From Paenibacillus stellifer (GTDB taxonomy: Bacteria; Bacillota; Bacilli; Paenibacillales; Paenibacillaceae), in contig NZ_CP009286.1 in assembly GCF_000758685.1 (NCBI RefSeq), positions 1,580,501 through 1,644,500 of the forward strand: a stretch of DNA of 64,000 nucleotides. The letters are read 5' to 3'. A program made the position numbers and the translations under genes. How positions within the stretch are numbered: the first letter of the stretch is position 1; each line of letters begins with the position of its first letter. Positions 17,114-25,142 of the stretch are shown in pieces. Under the pieces are notes generated by a model. That model was not told the origin of the DNA and did not search any database. It worked only from the letters and a program-made list of their open reading frames with translations.

Positions 17114-18411
17114 GCGGCCCGAAGACAGCGGACATCCGCAAGGCGGCTGACGAGATGATGAAGCTTCTGGAGGAGCTGGCGGCGTTCAGCACTCCAGGGG
17201 AGGGTGTAACCCGGCTGCTGTATACGCCGGAATGGAGCGAAGCCCAGCAGTTCTTGCTGCGGCGGATCGAAGACAGCGGGCTTGAAGCCTACGCCGACCG
17301 TGTCGGCAACGTCTACGGCCGTCTGGCCGGAACGCAGAGCGGCGGCGGAGTCGTGCTGACCGGCTCGCATATTGATACCGTCGTCAGCGGCGGCCGCTAC
17401 GACGGTGCTTATGGCGTCGCAGCTTCGCTGACGGCGTTACAGTACTTGAAGGCAGCGTACGGGCCGCCGCTCCGCATGCTGGAGGCCGTATCATTCGCCG
17501 AGGAGGAAGGCAGCCGCTTCCCGCTGACCTTCTGGGGCTCGGGGAATGTGACCGGCCTGTATGAAGAAGGCAGCGGCGCTGACGACTGCCGTGACGGCGA
17601 AGGCACGACGCTGCGGGAAGCGATGGACCGCTGCGGCCTGGAGAGCCGCCGGGACAGCTCGCTGCGCAGCGATGTCGCGGCTTATGTGGAGCTCCACATC
17701 GAGCAGGGCATCATGCTGGAGCGCACCGGCAAGCAGATCGGCGTCGTTGAGGCGATCGCGGGCCAGCGGCGTTTCGCCGTCACGGTCAAGGGGACGGCGA
17801 ACCATGCAGGCACGACGCCGATGGGCCTGCGCAGCGACGCGCTGGCCGCTGCCGCCGAGATGGCGCTGCTGCTGGAGACCTGGGCCGTCCGGGCGGGCGA
17901 CCCGCTGGTGGCGACCGTCGGACGCCTGGAGGTCGTTCCGAACACGCCGAACGTCATTCCCGGCGAGGTCAGCTTCACGCTCGACATCCGGCACAGCCGG
18001 GAGGCCGAGCTGGAGCGCTTCTGCGAGGATGTGCTGGAGGCGTTCGGCGGAGTTGCGAAGCGCCGGGGCGTCTCGGTCAGCGTAGAGCGCCGCCTGAGCG
18101 CGGTCCCCGCGCCGATGGCTCCGGAGCTTCAGAAGGAGCTGGTCTCCATCTGCGAGAGCCAGGGGAGAACATGGCGAAGCATGGTAAGCGGGGCGGGACA
18201 TGACGCCCAGCTGTTCGCACCGCGCTGCCGTACGGCGATGATCTTCGTGCCGAGCCGGGCCGGCATCAGCCATTCCCCGGACGAATATACGTCGCCGGAG
18301 GAGCTGGCCGCCGGACTGGAAGTGCTGATAGCGCTGCTGTACAAACTGGGATACGAGGAAACGGATGAAGCTATAGACGCACCGAACAACATGAAGGAGA
18401 GATGGGCATGA
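17110..18411 (+). CDS. pucF: Allantoate amidohydrolase
   Basis: This 433-residue peptidase M20-like enzyme hydrolyses allantoate to ureidoglycine, CO2 and ammonia. GSHIDTV, the GRYDGAYGV segment, EEEGSRFP with the catalytic Glu pair, and HIEQG are the usual two-metal site motifs of the carbamoylase/allantoate amidohydrolase group. Dimerisation-domain motifs QRRFAVTVKGTANHAGTTPM and RADA-like RSDALAAAAE are present. I chose ATG at 17110 because it overlaps the pucH stop as ATGA; an in-frame ATG at 17077 is also possible. Confidence 0.9.
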   Translation: MSGPKTADIRKAADEMMKLLEELAAFSTPGEGVTRLLYTPEWSEAQQFLLRRIEDSGLEAYADRVGNVYGRLAGTQSGGGVVLTGSHIDTVVSGGRYDGAYGVAASLTALQYLKAAYGPPLRMLEAVSFAEEEGSRFPLTFWGSGNVTGLYEEGSGADDCRDGEGTTLREAMDRCGLESRRDSSLRSDVAAYVELHIEQGIMLERTGKQIGVVEAIAGQRRFAVTVKGTANHAGTTPMGLRSDALAAAAEMALLLETWAVRAGDPLVATVGRLEVVPNTPNVIPGEVSFTLDIRHSREAELERFCEDVLEAFGGVAKRRGVSVSVERRLSAVPAPMAPELQKELVSICESQGRTWRSMVSGAGHDAQLFAPRCRTAMIFVPSRAGISHSPDEYTSPEELAAGLEVLIALLYKLGYEETDEAIDAPNNMKERWA

Positions 18412-19634
18412 AGCGGTTTGAAGATTTGTCGCCGTCGCTGCGGTGCATCATGACGCCCGGACCGGTGGAGGTGGACCCGCGCGTGCTGCGCGCGATGTCT
18501 TTTCCGGTGCTGGGACAATTTGATCCCGAGTTTACGAATATTATGAATGAGACGATGGGGATGCTGCGGGAGCTGTTCGCCACAGGCAACCAGTGGGCCT
18601 ACCCGGTGGACGGAACATCCCGTTCAGGCATCGAGGCGACCATGGTCAGCCTGATTGCGCCCGGAGACCGGGTGCTGATTCCGATATACGGGCGCTTCGG
18701 CCATCTGCTGCATGAAATCGCCGAGCGCTGCGGAGCCGAGGTGTATACGATCGAAAAGCCATGGGGCAGCGTATTCGCGCCGGAGGAAATCATCGCGGAG
18801 ATGCGCAAGGTGAAGCCGCAGGTCGTCGCCATGGTGCATGGCGAAACCTCGACCGGACGTCTGCAGCCGCTGGAGGGGATCGGAGAGGCCTGCCGTGAGA
18901 TGGACGCTCTGTTGATCGTCGACGCGGTGGCGACCATCGGCGGCGTGCCCGTCGAGACGGATGCCTGGAAGCTGGACGCCGTCATTGGCGGAACGCAGAA
19001 ATGCCTGTCTGTACCGTCCGGCATGTCGCCGATTACCTACAACGAGCGGGCCGAAGCGAAGGTGCTCTCCCGCAAGCAGGTGGAGCGCGGCCTGCGGACG
19101 GATGACTCGAAGCTCGGCGGCATGTCGCCGGTGCGGAGCAATTATTTTGACCTCGGCATGCTTCAGGATTATTGGAGCCCGCTGCGCCTCAATCATCATA
19201 CCGAAATGACTTCCATGCTCTATGCGCTTCGCGAGGGGCTGCGGCTTGTACTGGAGGAAGGGCTGGAGGCCCGCTTCGCCCGGCATCTGCTGCATGAGCA
19301 GGCGCTGGTAGCGGGTCTTGAGGCAATGGAGATGAAGCTGTACGGCAATCCGGATTGCAAAATGCCGATGGTCACCTGTGTGACCATTCCGGAAGGCGTG
19401 GACGGCGAAGCCGTCCGCTCGATGCTGCTGGACGATTTCGGCATTGAAATCGCGAGCTCCTTCGGCCCGTTGAAGGGGCAGATCTGGAGAATCGGCACGA
19501 TGGGCTTCAGCTGCCGCAAGAATAATGTGCTGCGGGTGCTTGGAGGACTTGAAGCCGCGCTGCTGCGGCAGGGCTGCAAGCTGCCTGCGGGACTTGCGCT
19601 CCAGGCCGCGCTTGATGTCTACGAGCAGGTTTAG
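18408..19634 (+). CDS. pucG: (S)-ureidoglycine-glyoxylate aminotransferase-like enzyme
   Basis: This 408-residue PLP-dependent class V aminotransferase is the relative of B. subtilis PucG, which transfers the amino group of ureidoglycine to glyoxylate. MTPGPVEVDPRVLRAM is the typical N-terminus. DAVATIGG holds the cofactor Asp, and GGTQKCLSVPSGMSPI holds the Schiff-base Lys. ATG at 18408 was preferred over ATG at 18402 because GGAG lies 8 bases upstream and the start overlaps the pucF stop as ATGA. The product, oxalurate, needs another enzyme that is not evident unless it is the amidase at the left edge. Confidence 0.88.
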   Translation: MKRFEDLSPSLRCIMTPGPVEVDPRVLRAMSFPVLGQFDPEFTNIMNETMGMLRELFATGNQWAYPVDGTSRSGIEATMVSLIAPGDRVLIPIYGRFGHLLHEIAERCGAEVYTIEKPWGSVFAPEEIIAEMRKVKPQVVAMVHGETSTGRLQPLEGIGEACREMDALLIVDAVATIGGVPVETDAWKLDAVIGGTQKCLSVPSGMSPITYNERAEAKVLSRKQVERGLRTDDSKLGGMSPVRSNYFDLGMLQDYWSPLRLNHHTEMTSMLYALREGLRLVLEEGLEARFARHLLHEQALVAGLEAMEMKLYGNPDCKMPMVTCVTIPEGVDGEAVRSMLLDDFGIEIASSFGPLKGQIWRIGTMGFSCRKNNVLRVLGGLEAALLRQGCKLPAGLALQAALDVYEQV

Positions 19635-19670
19635 CATAATGGAGATTATCCAAGAAGGGAGCGAAACATA

Positions 19671-21500
19671 ATGGTGTTTACAAGAAAACCTTTGGCTGAT
19701 TGCATTCCGGCTCTGGTGGCCACGGCCCGCGGCGATTTGGCGGCTACGCTGGTCATTACGGGCGGCAAGCTGGTCAATGTCGTGTCCGGAGAAATTCTGG
19801 ACGGCATGTCCGTTGGCATTCAGGAAGGACGCATCGCCTATGTCGGCAAGGATGTCTCGCATCTGATCGGCGAGCATACCAAAATAATCGACGCAGCGGG
19901 AAAATATATCGCTCCCGGACTGCTCGACGGGCACTGTCATATCGAGAGCACACAGCTTACCGTGACCGAATTCGCGCACGCCGTACTGCCGCTGGGCACG
20001 ACGGGCGGCTTCTTCGACGCCCATGAGATTGCCAATGTCTTTGGCCTCAAAGGCATTAAACTGATGCTGGAGGAGATGCGGCAGACGCCGCTCGCGGCCT
20101 ATATGCAGGTTGCGTCCTGCGTGCCTTCGGCAGGGCCGGAATTTGAGACAACTGGCGCCTCCATCGGCCCCAAGGAAGTTGCCGAGGCGTTCACCTGGGG
20201 CGACGACGTGATTGCGCTTGGCGAAGTGATGAACTTCCCGGGCGTCGTCTACGGCGACGAGAAGATGATCGGCGAGATCCAGGCTACGCTGCGCGCTGGC
20301 AAATACGCAGACGGCCATTTCACATGGCCATCTGACGACTGGCGGCTGCCTGTCTATGCGGCAGCCGGCATTACCGGCGATCATGAGTGTGTGACCGCCG
20401 AGGATGTGATCGAGCGCGTACGGCTCGGCATGTACGCGAAGATGCGCCGCGGCTCGGCCTGGCATGATGTCGCCAAGACGATTACGGCGCATACCGAGTA
20501 CGGCATCGATACCCGCCGGATGATGCTCGTCACCGACGACCGCAGCTCGGAGTCGCTGCGGGATGAGGGCCATATGGATTTCGTCGTCCGTCATGCTATC
20601 GCTCAAGGCGTCAAGCCGGTGACCGCCTTCCAGATGGCGACGATCAACACGGCCGAGCGCTTCGGCGTCGCCCGCGATATCGGCTCGATTACACCGGGCA
20701 ACCTCGCCGACATTATCCTGCTGGACGGCAATCTGGCCGATGTGAACGTCGTGATGACGATTGCCGCCGGATCGGTCGTCGCCGAGAACGGCGTAATGAC
20801 CGCGGAGCTTGCGCCGTATGCCTATCCTCCCGAGGTGCTGGCTTCGGTTCATCTGCCGAAGCGGCCAACGGCGGAGGACTTCGTCATTCCGGCTCCGGTG
20901 GAATCGGGCTCCGTCCAGACCCGTGTCATCAAGGTGCTTGAGAATCACGTCGAGACGATGGAGCGGATTCTGACCCTGCCTGTTGAGAACGGCAAGCTTC
21001 AAGTGCGTGACGGCCTCTGCAAAATCGCCGTCCTGGAACGGCACAAAGGCACGGGCAACAAGTCGGTCGGCGTCGTCGACGGCGTCGGCTTCCTGGAGCC
21101 TGCCGCTATCGCCATGACCGTTGCCCACGACAGCCACAACATCCTCGTCATCGGCAGCGATGACGAGATGATGGCTCTCGCCGCGAACGCGGTCGCCGAC
21201 GCGCAGGGCGGAGTCGCCGTGATCACCGGCTCCGGCACGACGCTGTTCCCGCTCGCAATCGCGGGACTGATGTCCGCAGAGCCGTTTGAAGTTGCCGCCG
21301 CCCAGTCGGCTGCCGTCAGCAAGGCTCTGTACGATGCGGGCTGTACGCTGAACTATGCGTTCATGACGCTGTCGCTGCTGGCGCTGGCCGTCATTCCGAC
21401 GCTTCGCCTGTCCGATAAAGGACTGGTGCGAATCACACCGGAGGATGGCATCCAGCTCGTTTCACTCTTCTCTGAAGAGGGAGTTAATGCCTCCATCTGA
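19671..21500 (+). CDS. ade: Adenine deaminase
   Basis: This 609-residue amidohydrolase converts adenine to hypoxanthine, feeding xanthine dehydrogenase. Metal-site motif GLLDGHCHIES, FFDAHEIANV, LGEVMNFPGV and GHFTWPSDDW-like segments identify the Ade subfamily, and the C-terminal adenine-deaminase domain (residues about 430-600) includes KHKGTG-like ERHKGTGNKSVG and VAHDSHNILVIG. GGGAG precedes the ATG. It is the last gene of the puc cluster, 36 bp after pucG, and is followed by a strong terminator. Confidence 0.93.
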   Translation: MVFTRKPLADCIPALVATARGDLAATLVITGGKLVNVVSGEILDGMSVGIQEGRIAYVGKDVSHLIGEHTKIIDAAGKYIAPGLLDGHCHIESTQLTVTEFAHAVLPLGTTGGFFDAHEIANVFGLKGIKLMLEEMRQTPLAAYMQVASCVPSAGPEFETTGASIGPKEVAEAFTWGDDVIALGEVMNFPGVVYGDEKMIGEIQATLRAGKYADGHFTWPSDDWRLPVYAAAGITGDHECVTAEDVIERVRLGMYAKMRRGSAWHDVAKTITAHTEYGIDTRRMMLVTDDRSSESLRDEGHMDFVVRHAIAQGVKPVTAFQMATINTAERFGVARDIGSITPGNLADIILLDGNLADVNVVMTIAAGSVVAENGVMTAELAPYAYPPEVLASVHLPKRPTAEDFVIPAPVESGSVQTRVIKVLENHVETMERILTLPVENGKLQVRDGLCKIAVLERHKGTGNKSVGVVDGVGFLEPAAIAMTVAHDSHNILVIGSDDEMMALAANAVADAQGGVAVITGSGTTLFPLAIAGLMSAEPFEVAAAQSAAVSKALYDAGCTLNYAFMTLSLLALAVIPTLRLSDKGLVRITPEDGIQLVSLFSEEGVNASI

Positions 21501-21540
21501 ACAGGCATTTCACTGTAAAACCAAACCATTGCCGATCTTA

Positions 21541-21571
21541 AACGCCGTCCCCTGCGGGACGGCGTTTCTTT
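21541..21571 (+). terminator. Rho-independent terminator ending the purine cluster
   Basis: AACGCCGTCCC and GGGACGGCGTT form a perfect 11-bp stem with a CTGC loop, followed by TCTTT. Confidence 0.85.
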
Positions 21572-21850
21572 GGCTTCAAGTCTCTATTTTTCCAACATAT
21601 GGATAACTACTAATCATTGTCATACGAAAGTTTGAAGTTTAAATGAAATTTTAGCATTTTTGGGGTAAAATCATTAACCAATAATGAGCGGGTTGAAACA
21701 TTTCTGCTAGAAAAATGCTAAACTAATATTAATTTCAGGCAGCCCAAGGACGATATAACTGTTAAAGGTTAATCATAGATTTTAATAATCCAAAAGATAT
21801 GCTATAACCATACAGCCTAACATCATTTTTGCAGGATGGGGGAATAAGTG
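21572..21850 (+). other. AT-rich spacer upstream of the IDEAL-domain gene
   Basis: No reading frame is supported. AT-rich sequence around 21700-21740 contains TAATAT and similar -10-like hexamers but no clear -35 and -10 pair. It presumably holds the promoter for 21851-22303. Confidence 0.4.
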
Positions 21851-22303
21851 ATGATCAGATTGGAAACGAACGATATCGTGAGCATCGCCAAGAAGCAGAT
21901 TGCGAGCATTTTCAAGATGGAGCCGCTTGAGCTGAGATTTGTCAATGATTTTCAAGGAGAGAAGAACCTCCTGGTTGACGACAAGCTTCATCTGACCAAT
22001 CGGCACTACTGGGCGAAGGTGATGGATTGTGTGTTCGAGAATCAGGTCAGACCGGTATTGATGTGCGAAGTGCTGTACTTCCTGCGCAATGAGTACCTGG
22101 AGAGTGAAATCGACCTGAAGTTCTCCTTCGACTTCTCCTCTAGCGATCATGTGGAAGCCGCTGCGGTTGCGGAAGTGAATTTCAACGACCAGACGGAGCT
22201 TGGTCCGAATGAAATCGCCGAACTGATCGACTTCGCGCTGGCTCTTCAGGATAAGCAGTGGTTCGAAGAACTGACCAAGAAATACAAAGAACTGACCGCG
22301 TGA
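21851..22303 (+). CDS. IDEAL-domain protein
   Basis: This 150-residue acidic cytosolic protein carries a C-terminal IDEAL motif, ELIDFALALQDKQWFEELTKKY, a short domain known in Firmicutes proteins such as ComK-related and YpiB-type proteins. The domain binds partner proteins; no enzyme activity is known. The first 110 residues include NRHYWAKVMDCVFENQV and are not recognised by me. The likely start is ATG at 21851 with GGGGGA about 10 bases upstream; GTG at 21848 is directly adjacent and in frame. The gene is monocistronic, ended by the terminator at 22354-22404. Confidence 0.75.
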   Translation: MIRLETNDIVSIAKKQIASIFKMEPLELRFVNDFQGEKNLLVDDKLHLTNRHYWAKVMDCVFENQVRPVLMCEVLYFLRNEYLESEIDLKFSFDFSSSDHVEAAAVAEVNFNDQTELGPNEIAELIDFALALQDKQWFEELTKKYKELTA

Positions 22304-22353
22304 CAGACGCTGGTTATGCAACCATAGGACGACGGGCTCTCTCGTTTGGAAAA

Positions 22354-22404
22354 GCCGCCATGCTGTGGGCAATCGCTGATTGCCTTATAGCTGGCGGTTT
22401 TTTT
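22354..22404 (+). terminator. Rho-independent terminator with nested hairpin
   Basis: GCCGCCA (22354-22360) pairs with TGGCGGT (22392-22398), enclosing a second stem GGCAATC-GCT-GATTGCC, and a T run to 22404 follows. Confidence 0.8.
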
Positions 22405-22522
22405 GTCCGATTGGAGGAACTTCCATCGCTGTCTCCACCCAAAAACGCAAAGAGATATGGACTTTGAACATCAAAGTTAGGTAAAGTAGGGGATAGCTTG
22501 ATAACCATGTGGGAGGCTCATG

Positions 22523-23485
22523 ATGAAACAAATCAACCAATTGGCTCCGCAGGATGAATTCATCGGATTTTTTCTGCTGCGGGAGCTGACGGTCAAACAG
22601 ACAAACGGCAATCCGCCCAAGGATTATTTCGATATTGTGCTCTGCGATTCCACCGGCCAGCTGTCGGCCAAGTACTGGGACGTATCGCCTTCGGATAAAG
22701 AAACATTCTTTCCGATGGGACTGGTCAAGGTGCAGGGAATGGCCCATTTGTACCGGGAGAAGCTGCAGATCAAGATTACCAAAATGCGTCTCGCTGCGGA
22801 CAGCGACGGCGTATCGCTGACGGATTTCATCCGCTCCGCGCCAATCCGGCCCGTCGATCTGGTCTTTGCGATCAAGCAGGCGATGAATGCGATTCAGGAC
22901 GGGGAGATCCGGAAGGTCGTCGCCTACTGTGTGCAAAAGGTAGAGGAGAAGCTCATGCATTATCCGGCGGCCAAGACTCATCACCACGCCTATTTCGCAG
23001 GGCTTGCCTATCATATGACGCGAATGCTGGAAATCGGGGATTTTCTGTGCAAGCAGCGCCCTTTTCTGAATCCCGACCTCATTCGGGCGGGCATCATCCT
23101 TCACGATATCGCGAAGCCGGAGGAAATGACAGCCGAGCTCGGCATTGTCTCGGATTACAGCTTGAAGGGCAAGCTGCTGGGGCATATCGCGATGGCGGCG
23201 AACTGGATTACGGAGGCGGCGATCATGGAGAACATCGATCTCGATTCGCCCAAGATTATCGCGCTTCAGCATCTGGTGCTGTCCCATCACAATCTGGGCG
23301 AATGGGGCAGCCCCGTGCAGCCGCAGACGGCGGAAGCGGTGGCGCTGCATCAGATCGACACGCTCGACGCCAAGCTGCAGATGGTGGAAGACGCGCTCGA
23401 CACGACACCGGAGAGCGAGGAATGGACCCCGTTCATCCGGGGGCTGGAGAACAAGCCGATTTACCGGATGAAGCTGGAGCCATAG
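22523..23485 (+). CDS. yhaM: 3'-5' exoribonuclease YhaM
   Basis: This 320-residue protein is a YhaM-type exonuclease that trims RNA and DNA 3' ends in the cytosol. Residues 1-100 are the OB-fold nucleic-acid-binding domain (DIVLCDSTGQLSAKYWD). From about residue 155 the HD phosphohydrolase domain has THHHAYFAGLAYH and LHDIAKPEE with the metal-binding His and Asp, and a later HLVLSHH. GGGAGG lies 6 bases before ATG at 22523; ATG at 22520 is also in frame but only 3 bases from it. Confidence 0.9.
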   Translation: MKQINQLAPQDEFIGFFLLRELTVKQTNGNPPKDYFDIVLCDSTGQLSAKYWDVSPSDKETFFPMGLVKVQGMAHLYREKLQIKITKMRLAADSDGVSLTDFIRSAPIRPVDLVFAIKQAMNAIQDGEIRKVVAYCVQKVEEKLMHYPAAKTHHHAYFAGLAYHMTRMLEIGDFLCKQRPFLNPDLIRAGIILHDIAKPEEMTAELGIVSDYSLKGKLLGHIAMAANWITEAAIMENIDLDSPKIIALQHLVLSHHNLGEWGSPVQPQTAEAVALHQIDTLDAKLQMVEDALDTTPESEEWTPFIRGLENKPIYRMKLEP

Positions 23486-23571
23486 CGCAGCGGAGAGATT
23501 CAGTATTCAGGAACTCATTCCTAATTCATATCTGCCCTGCTGCAGTTGCAGGGAATGTGCTTCTAACCGAA

Positions 23572-23624
23572 AACAGCGGCGAACCGGGATCTGCATATCA
23601 AGCCTGGTCAGCCGCTGTTTTTTT
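23572..23624 (+). terminator. Rho-independent terminator after yhaM
   Basis: AACAGCGGC and GCCGCTGTT form a perfect 9-bp stem around a 30-nt loop and are followed by T5. Confidence 0.7.
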
Positions 23625-23641
23625 ATAGAGTTAAGGGAGGT

Positions 23642-23758
23642 TTAATAGATTTCGCCCTCATCGCCTTGAAAATATTCCTTCAGTTCCTCTAATGCAATAG
23701 GATGTTCCTCATAATTCATCCAGTGAGAGGCTCTTGTAATATGAATATCGTAACTCAT
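23642..23758 (-). CDS. Possible small protein, 38 codons
   Basis: A 38-codon frame reads MSYDIHITRASHWM and ends in GDEGEIY. GAAAGGAA lies about 12 bases before the ATG. The opening M-x-YD-I-x-I-T-R-A-x-x-W resembles the start of a small Bacillus protein family of roughly 100 or more residues that I recall only loosely. If so, this is a shortened copy. It lies on the same strand as, and downstream of, the DUF3999 gene. Function unknown. Confidence 0.45.
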   Translation of the reverse strand: MSYDIHITRASHWMNYEEHPIALEELKEYFQGDEGEIY

Positions 23759-23864
23759 TTGGGCCGCATTCCTTTCGACAAATAAGTGTGGACGAGGCTG
23801 GTATTCGGTCAAGGTATCTATTGCACACCGTCTCCCGCTGGCAGTCTATGACTCCGGGTTCGTG

Positions 23865-25142
23865 TTAGACCTTCTTCGCTTTGCGAACCAGGATAAAGAC
23901 AAGCAGCAGGGATACGGCCACAATCAGAATGTTGAAGATCAGCTTGCCCACTGGAGGGCCGGTCTCCGGAACCGGCTGTGTCGCGGGTTTCTGAATTTCG
24001 TCTCCAAGAGTGGCTTCCCCAAGCGTCTCCTGCGAAATTTGCGCCTTGAAGTTCACGATATCATACTCCGGCGCAGCTGCATCCGGGTTGCCGTACAGCA
24101 GGCGGTAGGGACTTTTCCCGTTATCGGCAAAAATCAGCTTGTCCACCAAATACTCGGTCTCTACGCCCGTCAGCGCAAGCGGCGCATCGTCTTTGTTGTA
24201 AATGGTCAGAGTGAGGGCCGTGCTGTTCACCGGATTCACGGTTACAATGTCGGTTCCGGCGATTCGGGTGTCTTTGAAGTCCATCCGGTACAGCTCGCTG
24301 TTTCCTTCAACCGGGATGATACTTCCTTCCTGATCCTTGAGATCATACCAGCGGAGGAAGCTGCCTTCGCTTTCAAGCTTGATCCGCTTGATCTTAAGCC
24401 TGTCCCCATTGTCGATGACAATCCGGGTCTCGCCGTCTTCCTCCTTGATTTCGTAACGCGGTGCCCCTGTCCGCCTGAAATCCGAGTTCTTCACCTCGGT
24501 TAACTGATGCATGAGCCGGGGAGCCGGGAAGGAAAGATTCTCGGCATTGTCCAGCACCGTGAGACGGTAATAGCTGTATTTGAGTGCGGCCCCGAGATCA
24601 ATCCAGCTTTTGTCCACTTGGCCTGTACGGTACAAATCGTCCTGCAACACCTTCTCCCACGCCATCCCGTCATAGCTGCCATACAATACGATATGTTTCA
24701 AAAAGGATGCGTCCGGCAAAGTGAACAGCAGGCGGTTGCCCTGAATGTCCGTTCCCGGCTTAAGCGGATTAACTGCGTAATCGAATGACGTGGACTTCTG
24801 CTGCCGTTCCGTATGAACCAGCTGCGCCGTATAGGTGACGGCACGGTCCGCCGTCTCAACGGTTCCGCTCTCGATGTAGTAAGGAACAAAGCTTCCTTTC
24901 GCATCGACAATCCGCAGATCCGACAGCCCGCTGTCCGATTTGGCATATACCTCGTTGTCGAGGTACAGTCTGCGGTAACCGCTGGAAGTCGTGGTTTCAA
25001 TCGGTTTGGCGTATGCCCAGGCATCTTCGGAAGCTTGCGGAGCAGATGAAGCTTGTGCCTGCGGCGGCAGGATGATCCCGGCCCACAGCCCCAGAGCGGC
25101 TGCAAGCAGGCTAATCCTTCTGCACACTGACATGTTCTCCAT
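23865..25142 (-). CDS. DUF3999-type exported membrane-anchored protein
   Basis: This 425-residue protein has an N-terminal signal peptide (RRISLLAAALGLWAGIILPP, cleavage near AQA-SS) and a single C-terminal membrane helix (LIFNILIVAVSLLLVFILV) followed by RKAKKV. The large part between them is therefore outside the membrane. I assign it to DUF3999 from its partnership with a DUF2339 gene and from the general layout; there is no known reaction. The start at 25142 lies inside the end of the upstream gene (32-bp overlap) behind GGGGGATC, so the pair is translationally coupled. A second start at 25133 is possible. Confidence 0.65.
   Translation of the reverse strand: MENMSVCRRISLLAAALGLWAGIILPPQAQASSAPQASEDAWAYAKPIETTTSSGYRRLYLDNEVYAKSDSGLSDLRIVDAKGSFVPYYIESGTVETADRAVTYTAQLVHTERQQKSTSFDYAVNPLKPGTDIQGNRLLFTLPDASFLKHIVLYGSYDGMAWEKVLQDDLYRTGQVDKSWIDLGAALKYSYYRLTVLDNAENLSFPAPRLMHQLTEVKNSDFRRTGAPRYEIKEEDGETRIVIDNGDRLKIKRIKLESEGSFLRWYDLKDQEGSIIPVEGNSELYRMDFKDTRIAGTDIVTVNPVNSTALTLTIYNKDDAPLALTGVETEYLVDKLIFADNGKSPYRLLYGNPDAAAPEYDIVNFKAQISQETLGEATLGDEIQKPATQPVPETGPPVGKLIFNILIVAVSLLLVFILVRKAKKV

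Noticed and set aside
18624..21137. 837-codon minus-strand frame opposite pucG and ade
   Set aside because: It is entirely antisense to two well-identified genes and its composition is that of a complementary-strand artefact.
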